DNA from: Sorex araneus
Taxonomy: Eukaryota > Chordata > Mammalia > Eulipotyphla > Soricidae
Direction of reading: 5' to 3'
Assembly: GCF_027595985.1 (NCBI RefSeq)
Contig: NC_073312.1
Coordinates: 8,828,183 to 8,892,182, forward strand
DNA length: 64,000 nt
Part shown: positions 42,953 to 53,168 of the stretch, piece after piece
Position numbering within the stretch: the first letter of the stretch is position 1
Layout: the number at the start of each line of letters is the position of its first letter
Notes under the pieces: generated by a model
Seen by the model: the letters and a program-made list of their open reading frames with translations, nothing else
What the model was told of the DNA's origin: nothing
Databases searched by the model: none
Program-made: the position numbers and the translations under genes

Positions 42953-43865
42953 GGTCCTTCAAAAACCATGTTAGCATTTTATCAGCAACTCCTGCATGAA
43001 AGTTGGGAATTCTAAAAGCACCCGAAGCATGGCAATATAAATAACTTTGACACTGTAGGTTCCCAAACACTCTTGACAGATACAAACAGGTGTGTGTCTG
43101 ATGCTCCTCCAGTGAGTCTGAGAAATGGATTTAAGCACACTTCCTTTGCAGGGACCCACTCATTTTTCAAAGTGAGATCAACTTGTACGTGGAGATTTGA
43201 AATGTAAATTGCGTATTCAGACAGACGAGAGCGGGCAGTTCAGTTTGTTAGAAAGTCTCTGTTCCTGAGCTGTCCTTGGAAGGCAGAAACCCTGTTTGTA
43301 AAATTGGTAGCGCACATTCCTACGTAACGGAAGAATCACACAAAAGTGGCTCTTCTCCGCTTCCCAACTCAATTAACCTCCACAACTCACTCTTTGTTTT
43401 CCACTTCGCTTTTGTCCTTCTGCTGCTTTTTCATGTTGCTTATACAATAAACCTGAAGCTCCTGGCAGCCCCGAGGGCCGGGAGCCGGTGGCGCTGAGGC
43501 GACCCTCTCCTCGGTCTCTGACAGGGGGGAGTCACGGCACAAAGAGGCGGCTGCTCCGGGTGCCCCAGCCGGGAGGCTGCCCAGGAAAAGCAGAGGCGCA
43601 TTCCTGCCCACTCTGGGGGCGTGATTGCTCACACAATGGATGCTTTTATAGCCAGAGATTTCTCACTCCTAGGCAAGCTCCAGGCAGAGGTGGAGAAAAG
43701 GATCTTCGGGGCTTTTAAGTAGTGATCACCTCCCAGAAAACTCTCCAGAGGGGAGCCTGACAGTCAAAGGCCAGACAGGTTTCATTCTGACGCTTGTGGT
43801 TGGAGAACGCCCCCCCCACCCCCCAATCCTTGAGAGCAATCACCTCTTCCACAGCTTCGGAGGAC
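42953..43865. other. single-copy stretch, no gene recognised
   Basis: 43020-43480 is A/T-balanced and repeat-free, 43480-43600 GC-rich. No exon recognised. Confidence 0.45.
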
Positions 43866-43867
43866 CC

Positions 43868-43965
43868 TCTTACAGGTGTGCCTCCTACGGTCCCCTGAAC
43901 CCCACCAGGAGTGATCCCTGAGCACAGAACCTGGAGCAAGCCCTGAGCACAGGCCCCCAAACCAA
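43868..43965 (+). mobile_element. partial short SINE, sense
   Basis: TACGGTCCCCTGAACCCCACC, AGGAGTGATCCCTGAGCACAG. Only the 3' half. Confidence 0.75.
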
Positions 43966-44324
43966 TGAAACCAGAAACAAGCCAAACCTGGTGCCAGGAA
44001 CCCGTTCGAGAAAGGTGCTGATGCAGCAGGCATGGTCACCATACAAGCTGACGAGAGCGTGTTTGCGTGAAAGCAGCTTTTCCTGTGATGGTGGATCTGC
44101 ATACAAAACTCGGAAGATTGAAAGTCAGTTTGTTGTACAGAAAAGGTAGATGGTCCAGGCCCCTCCCCAGACGTCCAGGACTCTCCTTTACCCGTGAATG
44201 ATGGCCAGGTCCTGTCCCTGACGCTGCCCGGTCCTGTGACCGACTTCCCTGTCCTGTCCCACACAGTCTACTCGCCCCCTGGGAGAGAAGAGAGTCCAGA
44301 GAGCATGTGCTAAGTGAGAGAGAG
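43966..44324. other. single-copy stretch, nothing recognised
   Basis: Nothing seen apart from short CTGTCC-type repeats near 44210-44265. Confidence 0.4.
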
Positions 44325-44459
44325 GGGTGGAAAGAGAGAGAGAGAGAAAGAGAGAGAGGGAGAGAGAGAGGTAGAGAGAAAGAGAGAGAGGGAGAGAGAG
44401 AGGGAGAGAGAGAGAGAGAGGGAAAGAGAGAGAGGAAGAAAGAGAGGGAGGGAGAGCGA
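44325..44459. repeat. (GA)n purine tract
   Basis: About 130 bp of GAGAGAGAAAGAGGGA, joined directly to a headless SINE. Confidence 0.95.
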
Positions 44460-44625
44460 GCTGTATTGTAAGGCACTTGCCTTGCATGTGGTTGACTTGG
44501 GGTTCGATCCCTGGCACCCCATCTAGTTCCCCGAGTAATTCTAGGAGTGATCCCTGAGCACAGAGCCAGCCGCCCACCCTGACCCTGCCCCGTCCCCCCC
44601 ATCCCCACCCCCACCCCAAATAATC
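44460..44625 (+). mobile_element. short SINE, sense, head lost
   Basis: AAGGCACTTGCCTTGCATGTG, GGGGTTCGATCCCTGGCACC, GTGATCCCTGAGCACAGAGC, then C-rich sequence. Confidence 0.85.
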
Positions 44626-45244
44626 TTGTGTTGGTGATACTTGTGCTGAGTCTGTTGCTGAATTCTGGCAGTGAAACAGCTTAGCTGGGGGGGGGGCGGC
44701 ATGGGGGTCTCAGCTCAGGGGCAACTCCCCTGAGCACTGCCTCAGCCCTGTGTCCAGCTAGAGGGAAGCCTGTGCTGACCCCTCCAGGTCCTGCAGAGCA
44801 CCTGGTGGCCGGGCGGGCATCTGTGGGCACTTGGGTGGGTGACAGTCCTAGGTGGTCATCAGAGTCCTGCCTGTGTCCAGTCTGTGCCCACCCAGCGCCC
44901 CTCGCAGGGCTGCAGAGCGTGGCGTTACTCTCCTGGCTTCACGGGTGGAGCGAAGGACCTTCCGAGCAGTGGTTTCCCCAAAGCTGGTGCGTGGCGTGGC
45001 ACTGGGGTGAGTGTCCAGGTACATTTGGCTCCAAAGCCCCTCCCTGCCTCAATCCGACGGCCTGGGGACACTGACAAGCAGCAGCCGTGACTCCTGTTGT
45101 AACCGTTGATGGTCTCACGGTGCCCAGAGCTGGCTGCCTCTCACGTCCCTCGGCTGCTGCGGGAACTGTCCTGTGGACAGTCACTCCACCAGGAGGAAGC
45201 TGCCGTGAGCCCTGCCTGTGGCCATTCGGAGCCCATCCACGCTG
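44626..45244. other. GC-rich single-copy stretch, no gene recognised
   Basis: Overlapping frames near 100 codons on both strands, no domain. Confidence 0.4.
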
Positions 45245-45350
45245 CATGCACAGGCCAGGAAACTGAGTCACAGAGACACCAGGTCACTGGATCCAGATCT
45301 TTTAAGTCAGCGAGTGGAGAGTTGAGATGGCTCCAGAGCCCGGGTCCTTC
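45245..45350 (-). mobile_element. probable MIR, antisense
   Basis: CAGGAAACTGAGTCACAGAGAC, CAGGTCACTGGATCC and GAGCCCGGGTCC match antisense MIR order. Confidence 0.55.
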
Positions 45351-45477
45351 CCCTCTGAGCCCTGACACAGGCCGCCCTGCCGCCTGCCCTGCTGGCCAGT
45401 AGCCTCGGAGATGCTCAGACAGCCGAGCCCACAGGGGCTCCTGCAGGCTGCCCAAGTGAGGCCTGAGAATTCTGCCT

Positions 45478-45895
45478 CTGCCTCTCCCTCCCCGCTCTCC
45501 CCTCTCCTCTCCTCTCTCCCCTACCCGCTCCCTCCGCTCTCCCCTGTCCCTGCTGCCCTCTTAGTTCCTTCACCCCATCTTCTCCTCTCTCCCTCCCCTC
45601 TCCTCTCCCCTGTATCTCCTCCTCTCTCTCCTCCCCTCTCCCCTGTATCTCCTCCTCTCTCTCCTCCCCTCTCCCCTGTATCTCCTCCTTTCTCTCCTCC
45701 CCTCTCCCCTGTATCTCCTCCTTTCTCTCCTCCCCCTCCCCTGTATCTCCTCTTCTCTCTCCTCCCCTCTCTCCTATCTCCTCCTCCCACCCCTTCCCCC
45801 CCTTCCCTCCCCATCTTCTCCCCTACCTCTCCTTTCCCCTCTCCCCTCCTTCCTCCCCCGCTCCCTCTTTCCTTCCTGCATCTCACCTTCTCCCA
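45478..45895. repeat. CT-rich tract containing a 33-bp minisatellite
   Basis: TGTATCTCCTC recurs at 45611, 45644, 45677, 45710 and 45742 (spacing 33, 33, 33, 32), embedded in irregular CTCCC sequence. Confidence 0.9.
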
Positions 45896-46700
45896 GCACT
45901 TACACGTCTTTCCTTGCCGCTGGCTGGCTTTGTCCCTGGGAAGAAAGGCTGTGAGCGTTTGGCTGCTCGAACAATGCTTTGCCCAGGACACCAGTGCACG
46001 AGAGAATCTACCCGGCCGGCGCTACTCGGTGCTCATTACGGTCATCCAGAGGGACTGACACTGTGGGGCCAAAGCTGAACAGAGCCCGCCCGCTAGAGCT
46101 AGAGAGGAAGGACCGAGGTGAGAACGTGTTCATCGGCTTCCTCTGCCATCGCCAAGGCCATTGGAACGTGCGTTGTAATGAATCTGCTCATGACGGGTAA
46201 TCCGGCTTCGAGTCCATTTCATAATCACCAAAGAATACTCATCACCCCCTCCCGGGCGCATGTCTGCTCAGAGAGCAGGAAATCATTATGTTCTTTCAGA
46301 ACTGTGGACCAGATCCTGCCCGAGAGCCGCAGTGAGCAGAGGGGACCGAGGGACAGGCCCTGTGAGTGGGCAGCAGCTTCCGGTGCACTTCTGACACTGT
46401 GTTTCTCTTTTATTGCTTTTCTGACGCCGTAAATCACTGTTAACAGACACCCGAGCCGTGGGAAAGTAGAAGTGACTTCTCGGGCTGAACGAGCAGCTGC
46501 AGGCTCAACCCAGACACCAGGCAGACGGGGGAGCCCAAGGGAGGGACTGAGACAGCGGCCAAGGAGCAGACGCTCTCTGGCGGTCCTTCCCCAGCGGTTG
46601 TGGCAAACAGCCAGTGCCAAGCACCCAGCCCCGCCCCTGCTCCGCCAGGACAGCGTCTGTGGGCGCCAGTTCCGAGAAGAGACATTGCTTTAGTCTCGTG
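45896..46700. other. single-copy stretch, candidate conserved block
   Basis: 46060-46440 is repeat-free and of balanced composition, with GTTGTAATGAATCTGCTCAT and CATTTCATAATCACC. No exon recognised. Confidence 0.4.
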
Positions 46701-46714
46701 CTGGATGGACCCTC

Positions 46715-46852
46715 TGGAGCACAGCTGACCTTTGACACAGCTGACCCAGCTTCAGTCCCCCACTCAGCATCTGGTCCCTTGAGCATCACCAGGAATAACC
46801 CCAGGAGTGAGCCCTGAGCACTGCTGGGTGTGGCCCCCAAACAAAAACAAAA
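46715..46852 (+). mobile_element. short SINE, sense, diverged
   Basis: CAGCTGACCCAGCTTCAGTCC, CACTGCTGGGTGTGGCCCCC and an A-rich tail. Confidence 0.75.
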
Positions 46853-46952
46853 TGTCTTGGTGGGGTTCACGTGCGTTGAATGGATGTGGCTCCATTGGTC
46901 TTCGTGACGAGTCCTATTTTAACAATACCCGTGAAGAGGTGGGCTTCAGTGC

Positions 46953-46955
<3 letters not shown>

Positions 46956-47023
<68 letters not shown>
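46956..47023. repeat. (TG)n microsatellite
   Basis: Longest dinucleotide run in the window, about 33 TG units. Confidence 0.97.
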
Positions 47024-47025
<2 letters not shown>

Positions 47026-47026
47026 G

Positions 47027-47165
47027 GTGGTCAAGCATAGCTGGCTGTGCTCAGGCTCTTGGCTCTGTACTTAGGATCGCTCCTGGCAGGACTCAGGTTC
47101 ACCTGGGTGCTGGGGATTGAATCCAGGTGGGCTGCATGCAAACAATCTCACCCATTGTTTGTCCG
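47027..47165 (-). mobile_element. short SINE, antisense, diverged
   Basis: CTTGGCTCTGTACTTAGGATC, GGGGATTGAATCCAGGTGGG, CATGCAAACAATCTCACCC. Begins at the end of the TG run. Confidence 0.75.
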
Positions 47166-47479
47166 GCTCACAGTGCAAGGGGTTGTCATAGATGGGATGT
47201 AGGTGCCCTGGTCCCAAACTCCCCTGTTGCAACAGTCCCCAGATGATGCGTTTGCAGTGGAGTCTTTGGGGATGATCAGGCTTGGAGATCCGTGCCCACA
47301 TCAGAAATGGGATCCACGTCCTCATCAGAGAGCCCCCAGGAGGCCACTTCCCTCTCCGCCCTGGGAAGACGTGAGGAGCACAGCTGGATGGGTCCTTTCC
47401 ACACACCACAGCTGCCAGCTCTGGGCTGAAGCTCCAACTTCCAGGTGTGACTACAGCATGAATAGAATAGACTGAGGCA

Positions 47480-47752
47480 CCCTCCCTCCCCTCCCCCCTC
47501 CTTTCCCGTGAACCTTCCCCTCCTCTTTACCTTCCCCTCCCCTCTCCTCCCTCTTACCCCCTCCCTTCACTCTCTTTCCCTCTCTTCTCCTTTCCTCCCC
47601 TCTCCTCCCCTCTTCTCCTTCCCTCCCCTCTACTGCCCTTCCCTCCTCTCCCCTCCCACTTACCCTCCTTTCCCCCTCCTCCTCCACTCCCTCCTTCCCC
47701 CCCTCATCACCCCCCCCTTCCCCACTCCTCCACTTCTCCCTTCCCTTCTCAT
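47480..47752. repeat. CT-rich tract
   Basis: About 270 bp of CCCCTC/CTTCCC. Pyrimidine-pure for long stretches. Confidence 0.93.
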
Positions 47753-47759
47753 ATTAAAA

Positions 47760-47920
47760 TAAAAATTGGCTCACACCCAGCAGTGATGCTCAGGCGTTAT
47801 CCCGGCCATGTGCCAGGACGTTGGTGCATGTGATGTGCAGGGGACCACGTGGGGACCGACCCAGCCTCCTGGACGTGAAGCTTGTGCTCCGGCCTGTCGA
47901 GCTGTCGCTCTGGTCCTTAA
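47760..47920 (-). mobile_element. short SINE, antisense, diverged
   Basis: GGCTCACACCCAGCAGTGATGC, GGGACCACGTGGGGACCGAC, GCTGTCGCTCTGGTCC. Confidence 0.8.
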
Positions 47921-48339
47921 TTTCTGTTAGAAAACAGATGTCTGTTGTGACGGGGAGACTGGGCAAAGTTGAATCTGCTTCCTCCTCTTTCCGGGGCGAC
48001 ACTGATCTGTTCGCTCGTGCAGCCACACAACTAGCCCCTCATTAATGGAAACCTGCCAGGTTCTCTGAGCCGATAGAAGCGATGAACCAAGGTCTCTGTC
48101 TCTGAGACTCTGCAACCGTCTAGGGGCTAGAGGGAGTCACAACAGCGTGATAAGCATCAGACACAGGGGGTGGGGGATGTGTGCGATCCCTACGAAAACT
48201 GTCAGCACGCCCACCCTCTGGCCGATGGGCTCGCTGAGATGTCCAGAGTCCTCTTGTGAGCCTTTTCCAGATGCTCTTTTGCAGGCAGAGGAAGCTTGCC
48301 CCTGTTTTTATTGCCCTGAGAGTTACGGTCATAAATGTG
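47921..48339. other. single-copy stretch, nothing recognised
   Basis: No feature seen. Confidence 0.4.
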
Positions 48340-48700
48340 TGTTGAATTTTGTTAAAAAAGAAATTTTCTGCATCGCTTGATATCGCCAAATGAAATTTTC
48401 TTCTTTCGTTTGCTACCAAGATAGATTCCATTGACTGATTTTCAAATGTTGAATCAAGCTTTACATCCCTGGAATAAAGTTTGCTTAGTCATAGCATATA
48501 ATTATTGTTATATTGCTGAATTATTTTGGTAAGAGAACAAGAATATTAGGAAGGGATATCAGTCTGTACTTGAACATTTTTATGCTGTCTGTGGTTTTAT
48601 ATCATAGTAATATTAGCTTTATAAAATTAACAGGGAACTTTTTCTTCCTCTTCTATTTTCTGGAAGAGGCTCTATATTAATTCTGTAAATGTATTCCAAT

Positions 48701-48827
48701 AATGGTGGGAAATATACACTGGTGAAGGGATGGGTGTTGGAACATTATATGACTGAAACCTAGCCCTGAACAACTTTGTAACTGTGTAAATTGTGTATCT
48801 CACTGTGATTCAATAAAAAATAAGATA
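48701..48827 (+). mobile_element. L1 3' end, sense, nested in old L1, TSD
   Basis: ACACTGGTGAAGGGATGGGTG to CACTGTGATTCAATAAAAAA. TSD TATTCCAAT at 48692-48700 and 48828-48836. The host L1 continues on both sides. Confidence 0.92.
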
Positions 48828-48991
48828 TATTCCAATGAAAACCTTTGATCATGGAGATTTTTTTGGGGGGGTGGAAAGTAGTTAATTTTTTTCTTATATA
48901 ACAAAGTTAACTTCCCTTGATAATGGATGAGAAATACAATGTTATTCTACCAATTTTTTGTCCTCTTTTATTGTTTTATTCTGGCACTTTA

Positions 48992-49188
48992 ATTAACTTA
49001 ATTAATTAATTAATTAATTTTGCTTTTTGGGTCACATCTGGCAGTGCACAGGGGTTACTCCTGGCTCATGCACTCAGGAATTACTCCTGGCTGTGCTCAG
49101 GGGACCATATGGGATGCTGGGAATCGAACCCAGGTTGGCTGCGAGCAAGGCAAATGCCCTCCCCGCTGTGCTATCACTCCAGCCCCCT
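48992..49188 (-). mobile_element. short SINE, antisense, young, TSD, with (TTAA)n
   Basis: A TTAATTAA run, then GCTTTTTGGGTCACATCTGG to GTGCTATCACTCCAGCCCC. TSD ATTCTGGCACTTT at 48978 and about 49190. Confidence 0.95.
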
Positions 49189-49768
49189 ATTCTGGCACTT
49201 TTAGAATTTTGTTCTCTACTTTTAGTTTTCAAAAGCTCCATTGTGATGTGCCTTGGCATGGATTTTTTTTTTAATGTTTATCTTGTTTACGGCTTGCTTA
49301 GCAATGGGGGTCTGCAGGGTTATGTCTTCAAATTTTGGCAACTTCTAGCCATTATTTCTTTGTGTGCTTTTCAGTCTTACTTCATTAGGTCCCTGAGGCA
49401 TTGTTCTTTTTTGTTCTATTTCTCTCTATCGTTCAGATTGGATGATTCCTATTACTTTCTTCCACTTCACTGACCCTTTTCTCTGTCTCCTTTATTCTCC
49501 CGTTGAACCCATCCGCTGACTGTTTTATTTAATTGATCCATTTATTTTAGTATTTTTCAGTCCTAAAATTTCATCTTAGTTCTTATTTATGTTCTATTTA
49601 TTTGCGGAGACTTCTTTTCCTGAGGCGTTCTATTTATTTTAAGTTTGTGTCAAACATGTTCCTAGTACTCGCGAGAGCATTTTATAACTGCCTTAAAAGG
49701 CTTATTTCTAAGACTGCTTTCATCTCTGCATGGGTTCTACCAATTCTCTTGTAAAACCTCACTCGAGT

Positions 49769-49905
49769 AGCCAGGGAGATGACAGGAGCCAAGACCCTCG
49801 CTCCAAGTCCAACGCCCCGGACCACATACAGCTTGATGAGATTCCCGAGCACAGAGCCAGGAGCAAGCCCTGAGCCCAGCTGGGTGGGACTAGGTCCAAT
49901 TGCAC
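49769..49905 (+). mobile_element. short SINE, sense, diverged
   Basis: AGCCAGGGAGATGACAGGAGC, GATTCCCGAGCACAGAGCCAGG, CAGCTGGGTGGGACTAGG. Confidence 0.7.
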
Positions 49906-49988
49906 CTCTCCCCCCACCCCCAACACACACACAAACAAAGAACAAAATAGAAACCAAACTTTAGTTTAAGATTTGTGTTCAAGGGCCT

Positions 49989-50346
49989 GGGACTGGAGCG
50001 ATAGCACAGCCGGTAGGGCATTTGCCTTGCACGCGTCTGACCCGGGTTCGATTCCTCTGCCCCTCTCGGAGAGCACAGCAAGCTACCAAGAGTATCCTGT
50101 CCCGCACGGCAGAGCCTGGCAAGCTTCCCATGGTGTATTTGATATGCCAAAAAACAGTAACCCGGGCCAATCCAGGTTCGATTCCCAGCATCCCGTATGG
50201 TCCCCTGAGCACCACCAGGAGTAATTCCTGAGTGCATGAGCCAGGAGTAACCCCTGTACATCACTGGGTGTGACCCAAAAAGCAATGGAGACATTACTGG
50301 TGCCCACTCGAGCAAACTGATGAACAACGGGATGACAGTGCTACAG
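49989..50346 (+). mobile_element. RTE-tailed SINE with short-SINE segment in its centre
   Basis: Head and body to CAAAAAACAGTAA (about 50159), then a headless short SINE (CAGGTTCGATTCCCAGCATC to GTGTGACCCAAAAAGC, about 50160-50282), then the usual tail AATGGAGACATTACTGG to GATGACAGTGCTACAG. The expected spacer CAACAAGTCTCAC is missing, so the join is not a simple insertion. Confidence 0.9.
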
Positions 50347-50830
50347 TTTATTTGGGCCTAGGGAGTGATTTTTGATGGAAACAGGAATATTCTAAGGCTG
50401 GATCTTGTTGGACCCCCGTTTGGCTCACCCCTCTGACCCCTCTGTGGTGGGAGAGGGAAGGAGCTGCTGAAGTCCCATGACCCTATTTCCCTCGGGGCCT
50501 CCTCTTGCAGCTGCAAATCCTGGCGTGGATGAGGCTTCCTAAGCCCCCCCCCACTCCCCCCCCCCCCGTAGGCCGGGCGGAGGCTGTCTTGGTGCCACAG
50601 TCGGGGCTGGTGTCCGGGCTGCAGTGGGGAGGAGAGGCGGGTGAGGGCTCATGTGGGTGTGGAGGAAAGTGCTGGTTCCCTGCTCGGCTTTCACTGATGC
50701 CCCCCAGCAGGGACTCCTGGTGAGTGGGGGTGTGAGAAGCCCACCTGACTTTTGCTGGTGGGGTGTGACCCAAATTTTGCCCTGGTCTTCGACTGGAATA
50801 GAGAATGGTTATTGCTTGGAAGAGAGGGGA
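50347..50830. other. GC-rich single-copy stretch, nothing recognised
   Basis: Contains C-runs at 50547-50568. No gene signal. Confidence 0.4.
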
Positions 50831-50831
50831 G

Positions 50832-50861
50832 GGAGTGGGGAGGGAGGAGGAGGGAGGGAGG

Positions 50862-50911
<50 letters not shown>

Positions 50912-50940
50912 GGGAGAGGGAGAGGGAGAGGAAGAGAGAC
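50832..50940. repeat. (GA)n/(GACA)n purine tract
   Basis: GGGAGGGA, then GAGA and GACAGACA units. The upstream part of the second unnamed-repeat copy. Confidence 0.93.
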
Positions 50941-51079
50941 AGACAGAGACAGGGAGGGAGAGACAGAGATGCCCAGATGCTCTGTCCTTCCCTGCTCCCT
51001 GGCCTCTGCAAGGACCCTCTTAGCACTTGAGACACCCACACGGGCAGAACTTCAGGCCCTTGGGTAGCTGCGGAGCAAT
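50937..51079 (+). repeat. unnamed interspersed repeat, copy 2
   Basis: Partner of 15925-16078, sharing GCCTCTGCAAGGACCCTCTT, GCACTTGAGACACCCACA and TTGGGTAGCTGCGGAGCAAT. A 7-8-bp gap lies near 51050. An RTE-tailed SINE is inserted at its end. Confidence 0.8.
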
Positions 51080-51326
51080 TGGCTGGAGCGATAGCACAGT
51101 GGTAGGGCGTTCGCCTTTCACGCGGCTCGACCCGTGTTCGATTCCTCCGCCCCTCTCCTAGAGCCCAGCAAGCTACCGAGAGTATCGTGCCCGCACGGCA
51201 GAGCCTGGCCAGCTACCTGTGGCATATTGGATATGCCAAAAACAGTAACAGTAAGTCTTACAATGAGACGTTACTGGTGCCCGCTCGAACGAATCGATGA
51301 GCAACGGGATGACAGTGACAGTGACT
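51080..51326 (+). mobile_element. RTE-tailed SINE, sense
   Basis: TTGGCTGGAGCGATAGCACAG to AACGGGATGACAGTGACAGTG. A (TC)n run follows at about 51349-51386. Confidence 0.95.
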
Positions 51327-51345
51327 GCTTTGCAATACAGCTCTT

Positions 51346-51385
<40 letters not shown>

Positions 51386-51488
51386 ATTGCACCTCAATTT
51401 CCAGTCCCTATCTGGTTTTCCTACTTTCTTCCAACAGGTAGACTTCTTTTTTTTTTTTTAATTAATATTTAGGAAAATTTGGGGGCGG

Positions 51489-51655
51489 GAGTTTGGACCA
51501 TACCTGGAGGTGCTCAGGTTTATTCTTGGCTCTGCGCTCAGGGATCACTCCTGGGGATGCTTGGGGGGGACCCGTGTGTGGTGCTGGGGATTGAACTGGG
51601 GTCGGCTGCAGGCAAGGCAAGTGCCTTAACACCTGTACTCCTCAGCCCAACTGGC
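51489..51655 (-). mobile_element. short SINE, antisense
   Basis: GGACCATACCTGGAGGTGCTC, GGATTGAACTGGGGTCGGC, TGTACTCCTCAGCCC. Confidence 0.88.
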
Positions 51656-51668
51656 CACATACTTCCTG

Positions 51669-51862
51669 TTTGTTTTTGCTTGAGGCCACATCAGCTATGC
51701 TCAGGGCTTCCTCCTGGCTCTGCGCTCAGGGGTCACTCAGAGCCCCGGGATCACTGCTGGTAGGCTCAATGACGGTGGGCCATTTGGGGTGCCGGGGATC
51801 AAACTCAGGCCAGCCCGGTGCTAGGCCCGCGCCCTGCCCGCTGTCTCTCACGCCAAGCCCAC
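51669..51862 (-). mobile_element. short SINE, antisense, with internal duplication
   Basis: GAGGCCACATCAGCTATGCTC to CTGTCTCTCACGCCAAGCCC. About 20 extra bp near 51735-51755 (CACTCAGAGCCCCGGGAT) look like a local duplication. Confidence 0.82.
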
Positions 51863-52776
51863 CCCCCACCTGTTGCTTAGAGCAGCAGCAGCAAACGGGG
51901 AGGCAGTGATCTGGCAGGCACCAACAAGGCAACCTGAGCTCAGAAAAAAAAAAAAAAAAACAACCTGAGTGCAGAACGTCACGGCCCATCCATCAGCCGG
52001 TCAGGTGCGAGCCTCCACGCACACAGCTGGGTCTGCGGGGCAGGTGCCGAGGCCAAGGTTATGGCCCAACAGCGCATGTCAGGACCGCGGGCACGGAGGC
52101 AGCCCCCGACTGGACCAGCCACCGCGTTACCCCTGCAGAAAAGGCTTTGGGGGCAGGGGCTCCCTGGGCAGGGAAACGCAATAAACGCTCCCATCCATGA
52201 GCTGCCAATTGGATCCCGTTTTTTCTGGGGGCCAGGCCTGCTGCAGTGGAGAGGGTGGTGGGAAGTTTCTTTAGCCTGGGCTCTCGCTCTCTCCATTCAA
52301 GTTATAAATAACCGCCTCGCCTCTTAATGAGCGTGTGCGCCCGCGCCAGGAACCAGAGGCGTGGCGCAGGGCCCCGAAACCGCAGCGCCGTTGCTAAGGA
52401 ACGGCTCTGGACAAGTTAATTCTGTTGGCATAACATCTTCTCGTTATTTAATCTCGTGGCATATTCATTTCATCGTCTGTCACCAGTGTCCCAGAAACCC
52501 CAAGGAGCTGCTAATTGCATCGCCCGGGTCTGTTGAGAAAGAACCTGGCCACACCGCGGGGAAAGGGCCCCGGTTCCGCGGGGCTGTGAGCTTTGACTGC
52601 GGCCCGCAAACCGTCCCCGGCGCTGGCGAGATGCGGGCTGGCAAGCGCCGCGCCCGCCTCCGCTGCTGCCCGCGGGACATGTGTCACCTGGGGGACCTTA
52701 AGACAATATCTGGGCCCCACCCACAAAGAGTCTGATTTCAGTGGTCTGGGGGCAGGATCTAGAAATGGGATGTTTT
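51863..52776. other. single-copy stretch, best conserved-element candidate
   Basis: 52165-52530 is repeat-free, has scattered CpGs and homeodomain-type sites (CCTCTTAATGAGCG, GACAAGTTAATTCTG, GTTATTTAATCTCG, GAGCTGCTAATTGCATCG). No exon recognised. An A17 run lies at about 51943-51960. Confidence 0.45.
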
Positions 52777-52788
52777 GGAACAGGCTCC

Positions 52789-53156
52789 ACCCCCCTCTTT
52801 TTTTTTTTTTTTGCTTTTTGGGTCATACCCGGCGATGCACAGGGGTCACTCCTGGCTCTGCAGTCAAGAATTACCCCTTGCGGTGCTCAAGGGACCATAT
52901 GGGATGCTGGGATTAGAACCCGGTCGGCCGCGTGCAAGGCAAACGCCCTACCCGCTGTGCTATCGCTCCAGCACTACCCCTCCTTTTTTTTGACTTTTTT
53001 TTGGGTCACACCTGGCGATGCTCAGGGGTTGCTCCTGGCTCCTCACCCAGGAATCACTCCTGGTGGTGCTCAGGGGTCGCAAGGGATGCCGGGATTGAAT
53101 CTGGGTCGGCTGCCTGCAAGAAAACGCCCTCCCCGCTGTGCTATGGCCCCAGGCCA
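52789..53156 (-). mobile_element. two short SINEs in tandem, antisense, inside one TSD
   Basis: Two near-complete antisense copies (about 52789-52972 and 52984-53156), each with its own T-rich tail. Only one duplication flanks the pair: GGAACAGGCTCC at 52777-52788 and 53157-53168. Confidence 0.93.
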
Positions 53157-53168
53157 GGAACAGGCTCC

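Larger units (their letters stand above)
48340..49740 (-). mobile_element. ancient L1-family sequence, antisense, with two later insertions
   Basis: 48340-48700 follows the antisense L1 RT region (AGCTTTACATCCCTGGAATAA, GGGATATCAGTCTGTACTTG, TTTTCTGGAAGAGGCTC). It resumes after 48836. 49200-49740 (AATTTTGGCAACTTCTAGCC, TTAGGTCCCTGAGGCATTG, TCGTTCAGATTGGATGATTCC) matches another old L1-type segment. Interrupted by an L1 3' end at 48701 and a SINE at 48992. Confidence 0.75.
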
